Of a DNA stretch of 64,000 bases, positions 17,035-26,984 are shown one piece after another. Position 1 is the first letter of the stretch, and each line of letters opens with the position of its first letter. The stretch covers positions 310,001-374,000 of the forward strand of contig NZ_JAFCXL010000001.1 of the NCBI RefSeq assembly GCF_049898325.1. The letters run 5' to 3'. Both the position numbers and the translations under genes were made by a program. The notes beneath the pieces are model-generated. The model saw nothing but the letters and a program-made list of their open reading frames with translations, searched no databases and was not told the origin of the DNA. This DNA is from JAFCUW01 sp049898325. Its GTDB lineage: Bacteria > Pseudomonadota > Gammaproteobacteria > Burkholderiales > Burkholderiaceae_D.

Positions 17035-17448
17035 ATGCGTATTTTGCACACCATGCTGCGGGTCGGCGACCTGCAGCGCTCGATTGATTTTTATACCAAG
17101 GTACTGGGCATGAAGCTGCTGCGCACCAGCGACAACCCCGAGTACAAGTACACGCTGGCGTTTGTCGGCTACGGCAACAATCCCGATCACGCCGAACTCG
17201 AGCTCACCTATAACTATGGCGAGACGCAGTACGAGATGGGCACCGCCTACGGCCACATCGCCATTTCCGCCGACGATATTGTCGCTACCTGCGACGCCGT
17301 GCGCGCCAATGGCGGCAACATCAGCCGCGAACCGGGCCCCGTCAAGGGCGGCAGCACGGTGATCGCATTCATTACCGATCCGGATGGCTACAAGGTGGAA
17401 CTGATCGAGCGCAAAGACCACGCGGCCGGCGCTGGCCTGACGGCGTGA
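17035..17448 (+). CDS. gloA: Lactoylglutathione lyase (glyoxalase I)
   Basis: The protein has 137 residues and is a VOC-fold metalloenzyme that isomerises the methylglyoxal-glutathione hemithioacetal to S-lactoylglutathione. Metal ligands by position are H5 (RILHTML), a glutamate in HAELELTYNYG, H in AYGHIAISADD and E in GYKVELIER. Other hallmarks are LGMKLLRTSDNPEYKYTLAF and ITDPDGYK. GAAGGGTG precedes the ATG at 17035; a GTG at 17026 is less likely. It ends at a strong bidirectional terminator shared with tolC. Confidence 0.95.
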   Translation: MRILHTMLRVGDLQRSIDFYTKVLGMKLLRTSDNPEYKYTLAFVGYGNNPDHAELELTYNYGETQYEMGTAYGHIAISADDIVATCDAVRANGGNISREPGPVKGGSTVIAFITDPDGYKVELIERKDHAAGAGLTA

Positions 17449-17475
17449 GTCGACAGTACAAGGTCGAATAAAAAA

Positions 17476-17500
17476 CGGGTGCCGCAGCACCCGTTTTTTT
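17476..17500. terminator. Bidirectional terminator between gloA and tolC
   Basis: A perfect 7-bp stem CGGGTGC/GCACCCG with a CGCA loop is flanked by A residues on the left and seven T residues on the right. It can stop the gloA and the tolC transcripts. Confidence 0.9.
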
Positions 17501-17517
17501 ATTATGAGCGACGGCGC

Positions 17518-18879
17518 CTAGCGCACCAGCAAGGCGTTCACCGGCACCAGGTCGGCTTCGCGCAGCGAACCGGCCGCCGCCTTCAGGCGCAGGCCATTCA
17601 TGATGGTGTCGTAGCGGGCGCGCGAGAGGTCGCGGCGGGTCGAATAGAGCTGGCGCTGGGCATTCAGGACGTCGATATTGATCCGCACGCCCACTTGGTA
17701 GCCGAGCTTGTTCGAATCGAGCGCCGACTGGCTCGACACTTCCGCCGCTTCCAGCGCTTTCACTTGCGCCAGGCCACTGTTGACGCCGAGGAAGGACTGG
17801 CGGGCCGCCAGCGCGGCGTTGCGCTTGGTGCTTTCCAGGTCGTTGCGGGCCTTGTCTTCCAGCGCGATCGATTCGCGCACGCGGCTCGTCACGGCGAAGC
17901 CGCTGAAGATGGGAATGCTCCACTGCACGCCGATGGCATTGCTGGTGGTGGTGCCCGAACCGGCGGTGGCGCCGCCCGTGTGCAGGCGCTGGGACGTGGC
18001 GACCAGGTCGGCGGTGGGGTAGTGGCCGGCGCGGTTGCGCTTGATGTCGCGCTTGGCCGACTCGAGCGACAGTTGCGATACCGTCACGCCGTAATTCTGC
18101 GTTTCCGCCGACGACACCCAGGGATCGATCACGCCAGGCTGAGGCGGCGCCAGGGTGATGCCCGGCTTGAGCGTGGCCAGGGCGGTGGGGGCGGCGCCGA
18201 TGATCGCCTGCAGCGCGCTCTTCTTGTTTTCCAGGTCGTTGATGGCGGCAAATTCCTGCGCCACCACCAGGTCGTAGGCCGCCTGCGCCTCGTGGGTATC
18301 GGTGATGGTCTGGGTGCCCACTTCGAAATTGCGCTTGGCCGAGGCGAGCTGCTCGGTGGTGGCGGTTTTTTGCGCGCGCGTCGACTCCAGCGTGTCCTGG
18401 GCGGCCAGCACATCGAAGTAAGCCTGGGCGACGCGGGTGATCAGGTCTTGCTGGGCCTGGGCGAACTGGGCTTCCGTGATCGCCTGCACCAGTTTGCTTT
18501 GCTCGTAGCTTTCCCAGCGATCCCAGCGAAACAGGGGCTGCGACAGCGCCAGCGTGACCTGGTTCGAATTCTGGCTGGCGCTGCTGCCGCCCACCGTGGA
18601 CTGCGCCCCCGTCAGCGGATTGGTCAGCACGGTGCCTTCGTTGTACGGCGAAGAGTCATTGTTGTTGCGGGAGAGTGCGCCGCTCAGGCCCACGGTGGGC
18701 AGCAAGCCGGCACGTCCTTGCGGCACCTTTTCGCGCCCCGCCGCCAGCGAGGCACGCGCGCTGGCGTACACCGCATCGTTCGCCAGCGCCTGCTGGTAGA
18801 CCTGGACCAGGTCGGCAGCACAAGCGTCAAGCGACAGGCATGCGCTGGCAATCAGCGCGGCGATCAGGGGTTTCTGCAT
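17518..18879 (-). CDS. tolC: TolC-family outer-membrane channel protein
   Basis: The protein has about 453 residues from the ATG at 18879 (GGAGAG just upstream), and is an outer-membrane efflux/type I secretion channel. A signal peptide (MQKPLIAALIASACLSLDACA) is followed by DLVQVYQQALANDAVYASARA, the standard TolC start. Two long alpha-helical/beta repeats follow, with RVAQAYFDVLAAQDTLE and SQSALDSNKLGYQVGVRINIDVLNAQRQLYSTRRDL pieces. It forms a trimer spanning the outer membrane and periplasm. It is last in the minus-strand run pcm-rhodanese-tolC; the rhodanese gene ends 41 bases before it. No pump partner is next to it. Confidence 0.93.
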   Translation of the reverse strand: MQKPLIAALIASACLSLDACAADLVQVYQQALANDAVYASARASLAAGREKVPQGRAGLLPTVGLSGALSRNNNDSSPYNEGTVLTNPLTGAQSTVGGSSASQNSNQVTLALSQPLFRWDRWESYEQSKLVQAITEAQFAQAQQDLITRVAQAYFDVLAAQDTLESTRAQKTATTEQLASAKRNFEVGTQTITDTHEAQAAYDLVVAQEFAAINDLENKKSALQAIIGAAPTALATLKPGITLAPPQPGVIDPWVSSAETQNYGVTVSQLSLESAKRDIKRNRAGHYPTADLVATSQRLHTGGATAGSGTTTSNAIGVQWSIPIFSGFAVTSRVRESIALEDKARNDLESTKRNAALAARQSFLGVNSGLAQVKALEAAEVSSQSALDSNKLGYQVGVRINIDVLNAQRQLYSTRRDLSRARYDTIMNGLRLKAAAGSLREADLVPVNALLVR

Positions 18880-18920
18880 TGCTCTCTCCGTGGAGTTCAA
18901 ATAATTAAGGAATCAAATAA

Positions 18921-19244
18921 TCAGTAGGTCGGCATGGCGCCGTCGACCTGCACCGCCCAGGCGTGTATTCCACCCGTCAAATTTATTACCTTGGTAAAAC
19001 CGTTGCGTTCCAAAAACGCCGCCACCTGCATGCTGCGCGCGCCGTGATGGCAGATGCACACAATTTCGGCATCCTCATCGAGATCGTCGATGCGGGCTGG
19101 AATCGTGTTCATCGTCATCAAAGTCGCACCGTCCAGGTGGCAATGATCGTATTCCCATTGCTCGCGGACATCGAGCAACAGGGGGTGCGCTTGCGCCGCA
19201 TCGTGCAGTCGGGCAGCCAGTTCGGGCGCGGTGATGTGTTGCAT
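18921..19244 (-). CDS. Single-domain rhodanese-like protein
   Basis: The protein has 107 residues and is a single rhodanese domain. It contains LLLDVREQWEYDHCHLDGA and the active-site loop CHHGARS with a catalytic cysteine (CICHHGARSMQVA), followed by TGGIHAWA. It should carry sulfur as a persulfide, possibly as a sulfurtransferase in the cytoplasm. I chose the ATG at 19244, with GAGAG upstream and 8 bases after the pcm stop. An upstream extension of the frame overlaps pcm and has no similarity. Confidence 0.88.
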   Translation of the reverse strand: MQHITAPELAARLHDAAQAHPLLLDVREQWEYDHCHLDGATLMTMNTIPARIDDLDEDAEIVCICHHGARSMQVAAFLERNGFTKVINLTGGIHAWAVQVDGAMPTY

Positions 19245-19252
19245 CGCCGCTC

Positions 19253-19906
19253 TCAGAACGTAAAGTGGGACAACACTTCCGTGTCGGCCAGGTAATTCAC
19301 ATTCGTTTCGAACACTTTGACGGTGTCGTACCCCGTCTCCGACACGCGGGTGATGATGTTGCATGACATCACCGGCGCCTGCCCGATGATCGCGGCGATC
19401 CGGCCGCCCACCTTGATCTGTTTCAAAAATGCTTCCGGCAGCACTTCCAGCGCACCGGAAATGACGATCACATCGTAGGGGGCGCCCTGGTCCCAGCCGC
19501 GCGCGCCATTGCCCAGTTCGACGGTGACATTGCTCACGCCCGCATTGGCCAGATTGGTTTCCGCCATGGTTTTAAGGGCAGGCACGATTTCCACGGTGGT
19601 CACGGAACGGCCCCGGTGCGCCAGCAAGGCGGCCATGTAGCCGGAGCCAGCGCCAATTTCCAGCGCGGTCTCGTGCTTTTTCAGTTGCACTTCCTGCAAA
19701 ATGCGCGCCTCGAGCTTGGGCGTGAACATGAATTGGCCGCCACCGAGGGGGATTTCAGTATCGACAAACGCCAGCGCGCGGGCCGCGGCGGGCACGAACT
19801 GTTCGCGCTTGACCACCACCAGCGTATCGAGCACGTCCTGGTCCAGCACGTTCCACGGGCGGATCTGCTGTTCAATCATGTTAAAACGGGCTTGTTCAAT
19901 ATTCAT
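19253..19906 (-). CDS. pcm: Protein-L-isoaspartate O-methyltransferase family protein
   Basis: The protein has 217 residues and is a SAM-dependent carboxyl methyltransferase family member that repairs isoaspartyl residues. It has the start MIEQQIRPWNVLD, FVPAAARALAFVDTEIPLGGGQFMFTPKLEARILQ in outline, the SAM motif LEIGAGSGYMAALLA and ISGALEVLP. The branch that precedes rhodanese-tolC in betaproteobacteria has ISGA in place of the usual TAA loop, so substrate specificity may differ from classical Pcm. It heads the three-gene run. Confidence 0.85.
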   Translation of the reverse strand: MNIEQARFNMIEQQIRPWNVLDQDVLDTLVVVKREQFVPAAARALAFVDTEIPLGGGQFMFTPKLEARILQEVQLKKHETALEIGAGSGYMAALLAHRGRSVTTVEIVPALKTMAETNLANAGVSNVTVELGNGARGWDQGAPYDVIVISGALEVLPEAFLKQIKVGGRIAAIIGQAPVMSCNIITRVSETGYDTVKVFETNVNYLADTEVLSHFTF

Positions 19907-20078
19907 GGTGGAGACTCGGTGAGGAAAATGATAATGCGATATTTTATCGTGAACGGCCCCAGTAGAAACATCTTAACGACAAGCAATCTCATATCGCCTG
20001 AAATTGCGACAGTCTGCAGTTTGAAGGGGCTGAACGTCCGATAGGGGCGACGTGATGGCAAGAACTTGAACGGGCGAC

Positions 20079-20741
20079 TCAGGCGGCCACCGCCCCGCTG
20101 CCGGCGGCCGGCGCCGTCAGCCCGTGCAAGGCCATGTCGAGGAAAGTCGCCAGGAAGGCCTGGGGGTCGAGCGCGGCCTGCTCGCAGGGGCCCACTGAAT
20201 GTTTCCATGTCATCAACATGAGCATCGGCGCGATCAGCACCTGTGTCATGGCGGCAACGTCGACCTGGCGGAACTCGCCGCGGGCAATCGCCCGCTCAAG
20301 CATGCTGGCGATCATCTTGCTGCCGCGGTCAATCACTTCTTCCTTGTAGAAGATGGCGATGTCGGGGAAATTGCCCGCTTCGGCCATGATCAGTTTGGGG
20401 ATGCCGGACGTTTTGCATTCGCCGCTGCGCTGCCACCAGCCCATGATGACGGTACGCATCAGTTCATCGCTGGGGCCGTCGAAATGGGCAATGATCTCCT
20501 CGGCCTCGCCGATGATGGGCACGATGCTGGCGCGCACCACCGCCTTGAACAGCTCTTCCTTGTTGGCAAAATACAGGTACAAGGTGCCCTTCGACACACC
20601 GGCGCACTTGGCGACGTCTTCCAGCCGGGTCGAGGCAAAGCCCCGTTCGACGAACAGATCGAGCGCCGCCGCCAGCACTTCCTGCGGCCGCGCCTCTTTT
20701 CTGCGCTCCCAGCGCGGCTTGGTGTCAAACGGGCATGGCAT
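20079..20741 (-). CDS. TetR/AcrR-family transcriptional regulator
   Basis: The protein has 220 residues. The N-terminal TetR helix-turn-helix is intact (ALDLFVERGFASTRLEDVAKCAGVSKGTLYLYFANKEELF, given in outline, about residues 26-65). The C-terminal ligand domain is helical with a hydrophobic stretch MTQVLIAPMLMLMTW. It is transcribed away from the DUF1275 gene with 272 bases between them, so it could regulate that gene or itself. No clear palindrome was found in the gap. The ligand is unknown. Confidence 0.88.
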   Translation of the reverse strand: MPCPFDTKPRWERRKEARPQEVLAAALDLFVERGFASTRLEDVAKCAGVSKGTLYLYFANKEELFKAVVRASIVPIIGEAEEIIAHFDGPSDELMRTVIMGWWQRSGECKTSGIPKLIMAEAGNFPDIAIFYKEEVIDRGSKMIASMLERAIARGEFRQVDVAAMTQVLIAPMLMLMTWKHSVGPCEQAALDPQAFLATFLDMALHGLTAPAAGSGAVAA

Positions 20742-21013
20742 GCGGTGGACCTGCTTAATCGGGCGTGTAAATGAAGGTGGCCGCAGCAGCGCCGCTGGCG
20801 ACCTGCTTTTTCGGCAACACGACCGTCGACAATTTAAATTAACGCCGGGTCAGTAATAGTAGGCGGGCCGGTCGCCCAGCGTCAAGCGCGCAAACCCTGG
20901 GGGCGCTGGCCGGGCGCGCGTCGTACGTGCCTCACAACAACGTATTGCGGCCGACTTCCGGTCTGCCGGCGCGCCGGGGCGGTATGATGGTTTCGAACCA
21001 TCGAGGAGAGTCC

Positions 21014-21772
21014 ATGCCCGTCCAATTTGCCCGAACCCTGACCGGCGCCCTGCGCGCCCAGCGCGCCAACCGGCAACTGGGGCTGGTGCTGGCCTTCATT
21101 GCCGGCGCCATCAATGCGGGCGGCTTTCTGGCCGTGCACCAGTACACCTCGCACATGACGGGCATCGTCTCGGCCCTTGCCGACAACGCCGTGCTGGGCC
21201 ACACGGGCGCCATCCCCGCCGGCCTGGCCGCGCTGGCCGCCTTCGTCGGCGGCGCCGCCTGTTCGGCACTGATGATCAACTTCGCCCGGCGCCGCCAGTT
21301 GCACAGTCAATACGCGCTGCCCCTGCTGTTCGAAGCGGTGCTGCTCTTGTGCTTCGGTGTGGCGGGCGCGCAACTAAATAGCGCGGACCCGCTGCACCTG
21401 CTGATGACCATTATGTTGCTGTGCTTCATCATGGGATTGCAAAACGCCGTGATCACCAAATTGTCGGGCGCGGAAATCCGCACCACCCACATCACGGGCA
21501 TCGTCACCGACATCGGCATCGAGCTGGGCCGCATGGCCTACTGGCATTCGGGCAGGCACGTGCAATTGCCGCCCGTGCGCGCCGACCGCGCCCACCTGCT
21601 CCTGTTGCTGGGTCTGGCAGGCTGCTTCGTCGGCGGCGCCTTTACGGGCGCTTACGGCTTCCGCTTCGCCGGCTACGCCATGACGGTGCCGCTGGCCTTG
21701 CTGTTGCTGGCGCTGGCGAGCGTGCCCATGTATGACGATGTGCGCGCGCGCCGCACGCGCCAGCCGTCCTGA
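21014..21772 (+). CDS. DUF1275 (YoaK-type) six-helix membrane protein
   Basis: The protein has 252 residues and is an integral membrane protein of the DUF1275 family. It has LGLVLAFIAGAINAGGFLAV at the first helix, the motif YTSHMTGIVS, GLQNAVITKLSGAEIRTTHITGIVTDIGIELG in outline, and several further helices. GAGGAGAG precedes the ATG at 21014. Function in the family is not established; transport or stress roles are only suggested. A TetR regulator is divergent from it. Confidence 0.87.
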   Translation: MPVQFARTLTGALRAQRANRQLGLVLAFIAGAINAGGFLAVHQYTSHMTGIVSALADNAVLGHTGAIPAGLAALAAFVGGAACSALMINFARRRQLHSQYALPLLFEAVLLLCFGVAGAQLNSADPLHLLMTIMLLCFIMGLQNAVITKLSGAEIRTTHITGIVTDIGIELGRMAYWHSGRHVQLPPVRADRAHLLLLLGLAGCFVGGAFTGAYGFRFAGYAMTVPLALLLLALASVPMYDDVRARRTRQPS

Positions 21773-21809
21773 CGGCTATACTGGCGCCTCTTTCTCCGCA
21801 GCGTGCCGC

Positions 21810-22082
21810 ATGTCGCTCCCCTCCCCACCCGCCTGCCGTCCCGACTGCGGCGCCTGCTGCACGGCGCCGTCGATCACCAGCCCGATTCCCGGCATGCCGC
21901 AGGGTAAGCCGGCTGGCGTGCGCTGCATCCAGTTAGGGGACGACAATCTGTGCCGCATTTTTGGCAGACCGGAGCGGCCCGCCTTTTGCGGTGGCTTGCA
22001 GCCGTCGACGGAGATGTGCGGCACCAGTCGCGTGTATGCGATGCACTGGCTGGCGGACCTGGAACGCGCTACCGCCCCCTGA
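21810..22082 (+). CDS. YkgJ-family cysteine-cluster protein
   Basis: The protein has 90 residues. Conserved cysteines are in PACRPDCGACC, VRCIQLGDDNLCRIFG, PAFCGGL and TEMCGTS, a pattern of the YkgJ/DUF3109-like metal (Zn or Fe-S) binding cluster proteins. Start at 21810 puts the family N-terminus (MSLPSPPACRPDCGACC) first, but the ribosome site is poor. The gene follows DUF1275 by 37 bases and converges on the desaturase gene. Its role is unknown. Confidence 0.82.
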   Translation: MSLPSPPACRPDCGACCTAPSITSPIPGMPQGKPAGVRCIQLGDDNLCRIFGRPERPAFCGGLQPSTEMCGTSRVYAMHWLADLERATAP

Positions 22083-22099
22083 ACCGTGCCGGCGCGGCG

Positions 22100-23065
22100 T
22101 TACAGGACGCGCGGGGCGTCCTGGGCGCCGGCCGGCGCGGACGCATCGATGCGTTCCACCGTCCACGTGTGGATCGGCTGGTGGCCGGGCCGGCGCCAGC
22201 CCGGTGGCTTCCACAGGTGCTGCAGGCGCTGCCAGACGGGCCCCGGCGCGGCGACGTCGCGCAGCATGTCGACCAGTTCGTGCACATTGAGAATCAGGAA
22301 ATTGGTGGAGCGGATCTGCTCGGTGATGCCGTACTCGACTTTTTCCACTTCCGCCGCGTAGGTGCCGAACAGGCGGTCGAAAATGATCAGCACGCCGCCG
22401 TAGTTCTTGTCGATGTAGCGGGGGTTGCGGCCGTGGTGCACGCGGTGGTTCGATGGCGTGTCGAACCACGCTTCATACCAGGCGGGCAACTTGCCGATGG
22501 CGTCCGTGTGGACGAAATACTGGTACACCAGGTCGACCGCGAGCATGAACATCACCACCGCCGGCGGCACCCCCAGCAGCACCGGCGGCACATAAAACAC
22601 AAACGTGCCGACCAGCACGTTCAGGACGCTCTGGCGGGCGGCGGTGGTGAAATTCATGGTTTCGCCGCTGTGGTGGGGCACATGGGCGGCCCACCACCAG
22701 CGCACCCGGTGCGAACTGCGGTGGAACCAGTAATAGCAAAATTCCACCATCACGAAAATGGGCAGCACGGTCCAGCCATTGACGGGGATGTCGAACAGGC
22801 GATGCTGGTACACCCATGAAAAAATCGCCCCCGTGGCCAGCAGCCAGGCCAGCGCTTCAGCCAACTGATAGGCGCTGCCGAGCGCGACGTTGGCGATAAT
22901 TTCTTTCCAGCGGAAACAATCCTGCTGGCCACGGCGCCGCGCGCCGGCATACTCGACCACGAAGGCGAGCAGGAACAGGGGCGTCATGCCAACCAGTAAC
23001 ACCTGCTTCCAATCCACATTATTGCCCAGCAGCCCCACCAGCCAGGCGTGTGCCCCATCGATCAT
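22100..23065 (-). CDS. Sterol desaturase/fatty acid hydroxylase family membrane enzyme
   Basis: The protein has 321 residues and is a di-iron integral membrane oxygenase. The eight-histidine signature is seen as HRSSHRVRWWWAAHVPHHSG (HxxxH and HxxHH) and NHRVHHGRNP, with another histidine in FVHTDAIG. About four to five membrane helices precede and surround it. It should hydroxylate or desaturate a lipid; the substrate is unknown. Start at 23065 has GGAG upstream and removes an implausible N-terminal extension. It is divergent from uppP and convergent with the cysteine-cluster gene. Confidence 0.88.
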   Translation of the reverse strand: MIDGAHAWLVGLLGNNVDWKQVLLVGMTPLFLLAFVVEYAGARRRGQQDCFRWKEIIANVALGSAYQLAEALAWLLATGAIFSWVYQHRLFDIPVNGWTVLPIFVMVEFCYYWFHRSSHRVRWWWAAHVPHHSGETMNFTTAARQSVLNVLVGTFVFYVPPVLLGVPPAVVMFMLAVDLVYQYFVHTDAIGKLPAWYEAWFDTPSNHRVHHGRNPRYIDKNYGGVLIIFDRLFGTYAAEVEKVEYGITEQIRSTNFLILNVHELVDMLRDVAAPGPVWQRLQHLWKPPGWRRPGHQPIHTWTVERIDASAPAGAQDAPRVL

Positions 23066-23293
23066 GGTCGTCGTCTCCGTGTGCGGCGCGCCCTGCCTGC
23101 GTGACGGTTTCTGATGGCGCCATTGATGATACCGCGTCGCCGCAGGTGCGCAAACCCCGGCCATGACGGGGCGGCCATGCGCTCACGGGGGCCCCGCTCG
23201 TGGTAAGCTTCGGCCCGGTTCCCGCTGCCTGCAAGACACACTACACCGTAGCGTCTCCTGCCCCATCCTCATTCACTCCCTACGAATACATAC

Positions 23294-24124
23294 ATGGATC
23301 TCATTCTCGCGCTCAAAGCCATCGTTATGGGCCTGGTCGAAGGTTTCACCGAATTCCTGCCGATTTCGTCCACTGGCCACCTGATTCTTGCCGGTAGCCT
23401 GCTCAATTTCGTCGACGAACGCGCCAAGGTGTTCGATATCGCCATCCAGGCCGGCGCCATTCTTGCCGTGATGTGGGAGTTTCGCGCGCGTATCGGCGCC
23501 GTCCTGACGGGCCTGGGCGAGCGCAAGCAGCAGAAATTTGTGCTTAACCTGATCGTCGCCTTCCTGCCGGCCGCCGTGCTGGGCCTGTTTTTCAGCAAGA
23601 TGATCAAGGCGCACCTGTTCGCGCCCGTGCCGGTGGCGCTGGCCTTCATCGTTGGCGGCCTGATCATCCTGTGGGTGGAAAAGCGCAACAAGCAGCGCGG
23701 CAATGTCGCCCGCATCGATTCGGTCGACGACATGACGGTGCTGGACGCCCTCAAGGTCGGCTGCGCCCAGGCGTTTGCCCTCATTCCCGGCACCAGCCGC
23801 TCCGGCGCCACCATCATCGGCGGCATGATGCTGGGCCTGTCGCGCAAGGCAGCCACGGAATTCTCGTTCTTCCTCGCCATTCCCACCCTGCTGGCGGCGA
23901 CCGTGTACTCGGTCTACAAGGAACGCGCCCTGCTGTCGATGGCCGATCTGCCCCTGTTCGGCCTGGGCGGCTTTGCCGCATTCGTGTCCGCTTTCCTGTG
24001 CGTGCGCTGGCTGCTGCGGTATATCAGTTCGCATGACTTCACCGTCTTCGCCTGGTACCGTATCGCCTTCGGCATTGTTATCATCGCCAGTGCGCATTAC
24101 GGGTGGGTCCAATGGGTCGAGTAA
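23294..24124 (+). CDS. uppP: Undecaprenyl-diphosphatase
   Basis: The protein has 276 residues and is a polytopic BacA/UppP enzyme that recycles the C55 lipid carrier for peptidoglycan synthesis and gives bacitracin resistance. Catalytic motifs are present: EGFTEFLPISSTGH (16-29) and PGTSRSGATIIGGM in the middle of the protein. Seven to eight hydrophobic segments are visible. No clear Shine-Dalgarno precedes the ATG. recQ follows 16 bases after the stop. Confidence 0.96.
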   Translation: MDLILALKAIVMGLVEGFTEFLPISSTGHLILAGSLLNFVDERAKVFDIAIQAGAILAVMWEFRARIGAVLTGLGERKQQKFVLNLIVAFLPAAVLGLFFSKMIKAHLFAPVPVALAFIVGGLIILWVEKRNKQRGNVARIDSVDDMTVLDALKVGCAQAFALIPGTSRSGATIIGGMMLGLSRKAATEFSFFLAIPTLLAATVYSVYKERALLSMADLPLFGLGGFAAFVSAFLCVRWLLRYISSHDFTVFAWYRIAFGIVIIASAHYGWVQWVE

Positions 24125-24140
24125 GGGTTTGAACAACACT

Positions 24141-26000
<1,860 letters not shown>

Positions 26001-26002
26001 AC

Positions 26003-26038
26003 CATCAAACAAAAGTACAACCCTACTTTTGTTTGATG
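26003..26038. repeat. Perfect 15-bp inverted repeat right after recQ
   Basis: CATCAAACAAAAGTA and TACTTTTGTTTGATG form a perfect 15-bp stem with a six-base loop, beginning two bases after the recQ stop codon. It is AT-rich, unlike the GC-rich surroundings, and lacks a U tract. It is distinct from the terminator that follows 15 bases later. Confidence 0.9.
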
Positions 26039-26052
26039 TAGTCAGATAAAAA

Positions 26053-26081
26053 AGCCCCCCGGCAGAGCCGGGGGGCTTTTT
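26053..26081. terminator. Strong bidirectional terminator downstream of recQ
   Basis: An 11-bp GC stem AGCCCCCCGGC/GCCGGGGGGCT with an AGA loop is flanked by A residues (left) and T residues (right). It ends recQ and also the convergent ArsR/membrane-protein transcript. Confidence 0.92.
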
Positions 26082-26170
26082 CAGTATACGCAAACCCGAT
26101 GCGGATCATGGTTCGCAACGGGGGCGGTGCTGGCGTGGGGCGCGCGCGCAAGGCGGGAGCGCAGGTACGA

Positions 26171-26566
26171 TCAGCGCGGCAGCAGCGCGCGCAGGTAGCG
26201 CAGCACCACCATGCTGAACGGCACGCCCAGCAGCACCAAGCCGATGATGGCGGCGTGGGTGATGGGGGCGAACAGCCAGGCACCCATGTAGCCGAGGCCA
26301 CCGAGTACCAGCGCCCAACCGGTGAACCGGCGCAGGCGCTGCGCCGTCGCCGCGCTGCAAGCGGAGGTCAAGGGCGCGAGGATTTTTGGCGCGCTGTTGG
26401 CGTACATGACCACCAGCGCGCCCATCATGATACCGAGCACCCGCGTGGCGCAATCGACGCTGACATACGCCGGCGACGCGCTGTTGAGGGCGTATGTCGC
26501 CAGCAGCAGGGCAGCGGCGATCAACAGGCCGCGCAGCAGGTGCGCGCGTTCGTGGATGGTGGTCAT
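26171..26566 (-). CDS. Small four-helix membrane protein, partner of the ArsR regulator
   Basis: The protein has 131 residues with four predicted membrane helices. The stretch VVMYANSAPKI...RLRRFTGWALVLGGLGYM loosely resembles the SdpI-family pattern (GN..PK... followed by W..tHr..G), but it is degenerate and the assignment is weak. Its start overlaps the ArsR stop by four bases, so the two are coupled. In the Bacillus SdpR-SdpI pair an ArsR autorepressor is coupled to a membrane sensor/immunity protein; a similar arrangement is possible here but unproven. Confidence 0.75.
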   Translation of the reverse strand: MTTIHERAHLLRGLLIAAALLLATYALNSASPAYVSVDCATRVLGIMMGALVVMYANSAPKILAPLTSACSAATAQRLRRFTGWALVLGGLGYMGAWLFAPITHAAIIGLVLLGVPFSMVVLRYLRALLPR

Positions 26567-26901
26567 GGCTTCTCCCAGGGGGTGAGGGTAGGCGGTGGCG
26601 GGGGTGATGCGGGGGATCGTACTGGAACGGCTGCGCGCTGCACCTGCAGGCCGAATACGGCGGCAAAGCCCAGCAAGGCTTCTTCGAGCACCGACATTTT
26701 CAGGCGATAGACAATCGCGCGGCCCTGCTTGTCCGCCTCGATCAGCCCCGCCTCGGCCAGCACGGCAAAGTGGGCCGACATGGTCGGCTTCGAGACCTCG
26801 AAGTGGGCCGCGAGCTCACCCGCGCCCAGCGGACCGGCCTGCAACAACTGCAGCACGGTGCGGCGGGTGGGGTCGGACAGGGCTTTGAAGACAGTGTTCA
26901 T
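26563..26901 (-). CDS. ArsR/SmtB-family (SdpR-like) repressor
   Basis: The protein has 112 residues. The winged helix is MNTVFKALSDPTRRTVLQLL through VSKPTMSAHFAVLAEAGLIEADKQGRAIVYRL, typical of the non-metal SdpR branch, since the usual ELCVC metal motif is missing. A Pro-rich C-terminal tail ends it. No Shine-Dalgarno is seen. The predicted -10 is so close to the ATG that the mRNA is probably leaderless. A near-perfect palindrome overlapping its promoter suggests autorepression. Confidence 0.9.
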   Translation of the reverse strand: MNTVFKALSDPTRRTVLQLLQAGPLGAGELAAHFEVSKPTMSAHFAVLAEAGLIEADKQGRAIVYRLKMSVLEEALLGFAAVFGLQVQRAAVPVRSPASPPPPPTLTPWEKP

Positions 26902-26904
26902 AAA

Positions 26905-26937
26905 TTCGATTATTAGCTAATCATCGAACTATGTCAA
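26905..26937 (-). promoter_or_regulatory. Consensus promoter with overlapping 24-bp palindromic operator
   Basis: On the minus strand TTGACA (26932-26937) and AATAAT (26909-26914) are 17 bases apart. A palindrome spans 26905-26928: arms TTCGAT and ATCGAA around the core ATTAGCTAAT, symmetrical except for one mismatched pair (26911/26922). It covers the -10 and much of the spacer. The -10 ends 7 bases before the ArsR ATG. Confidence 0.75.
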
Positions 26938-26984
26938 GGCCGTTTTGCGCTCGTGACAGGCCCGGCAAACGCGGGCCGGTGCGT

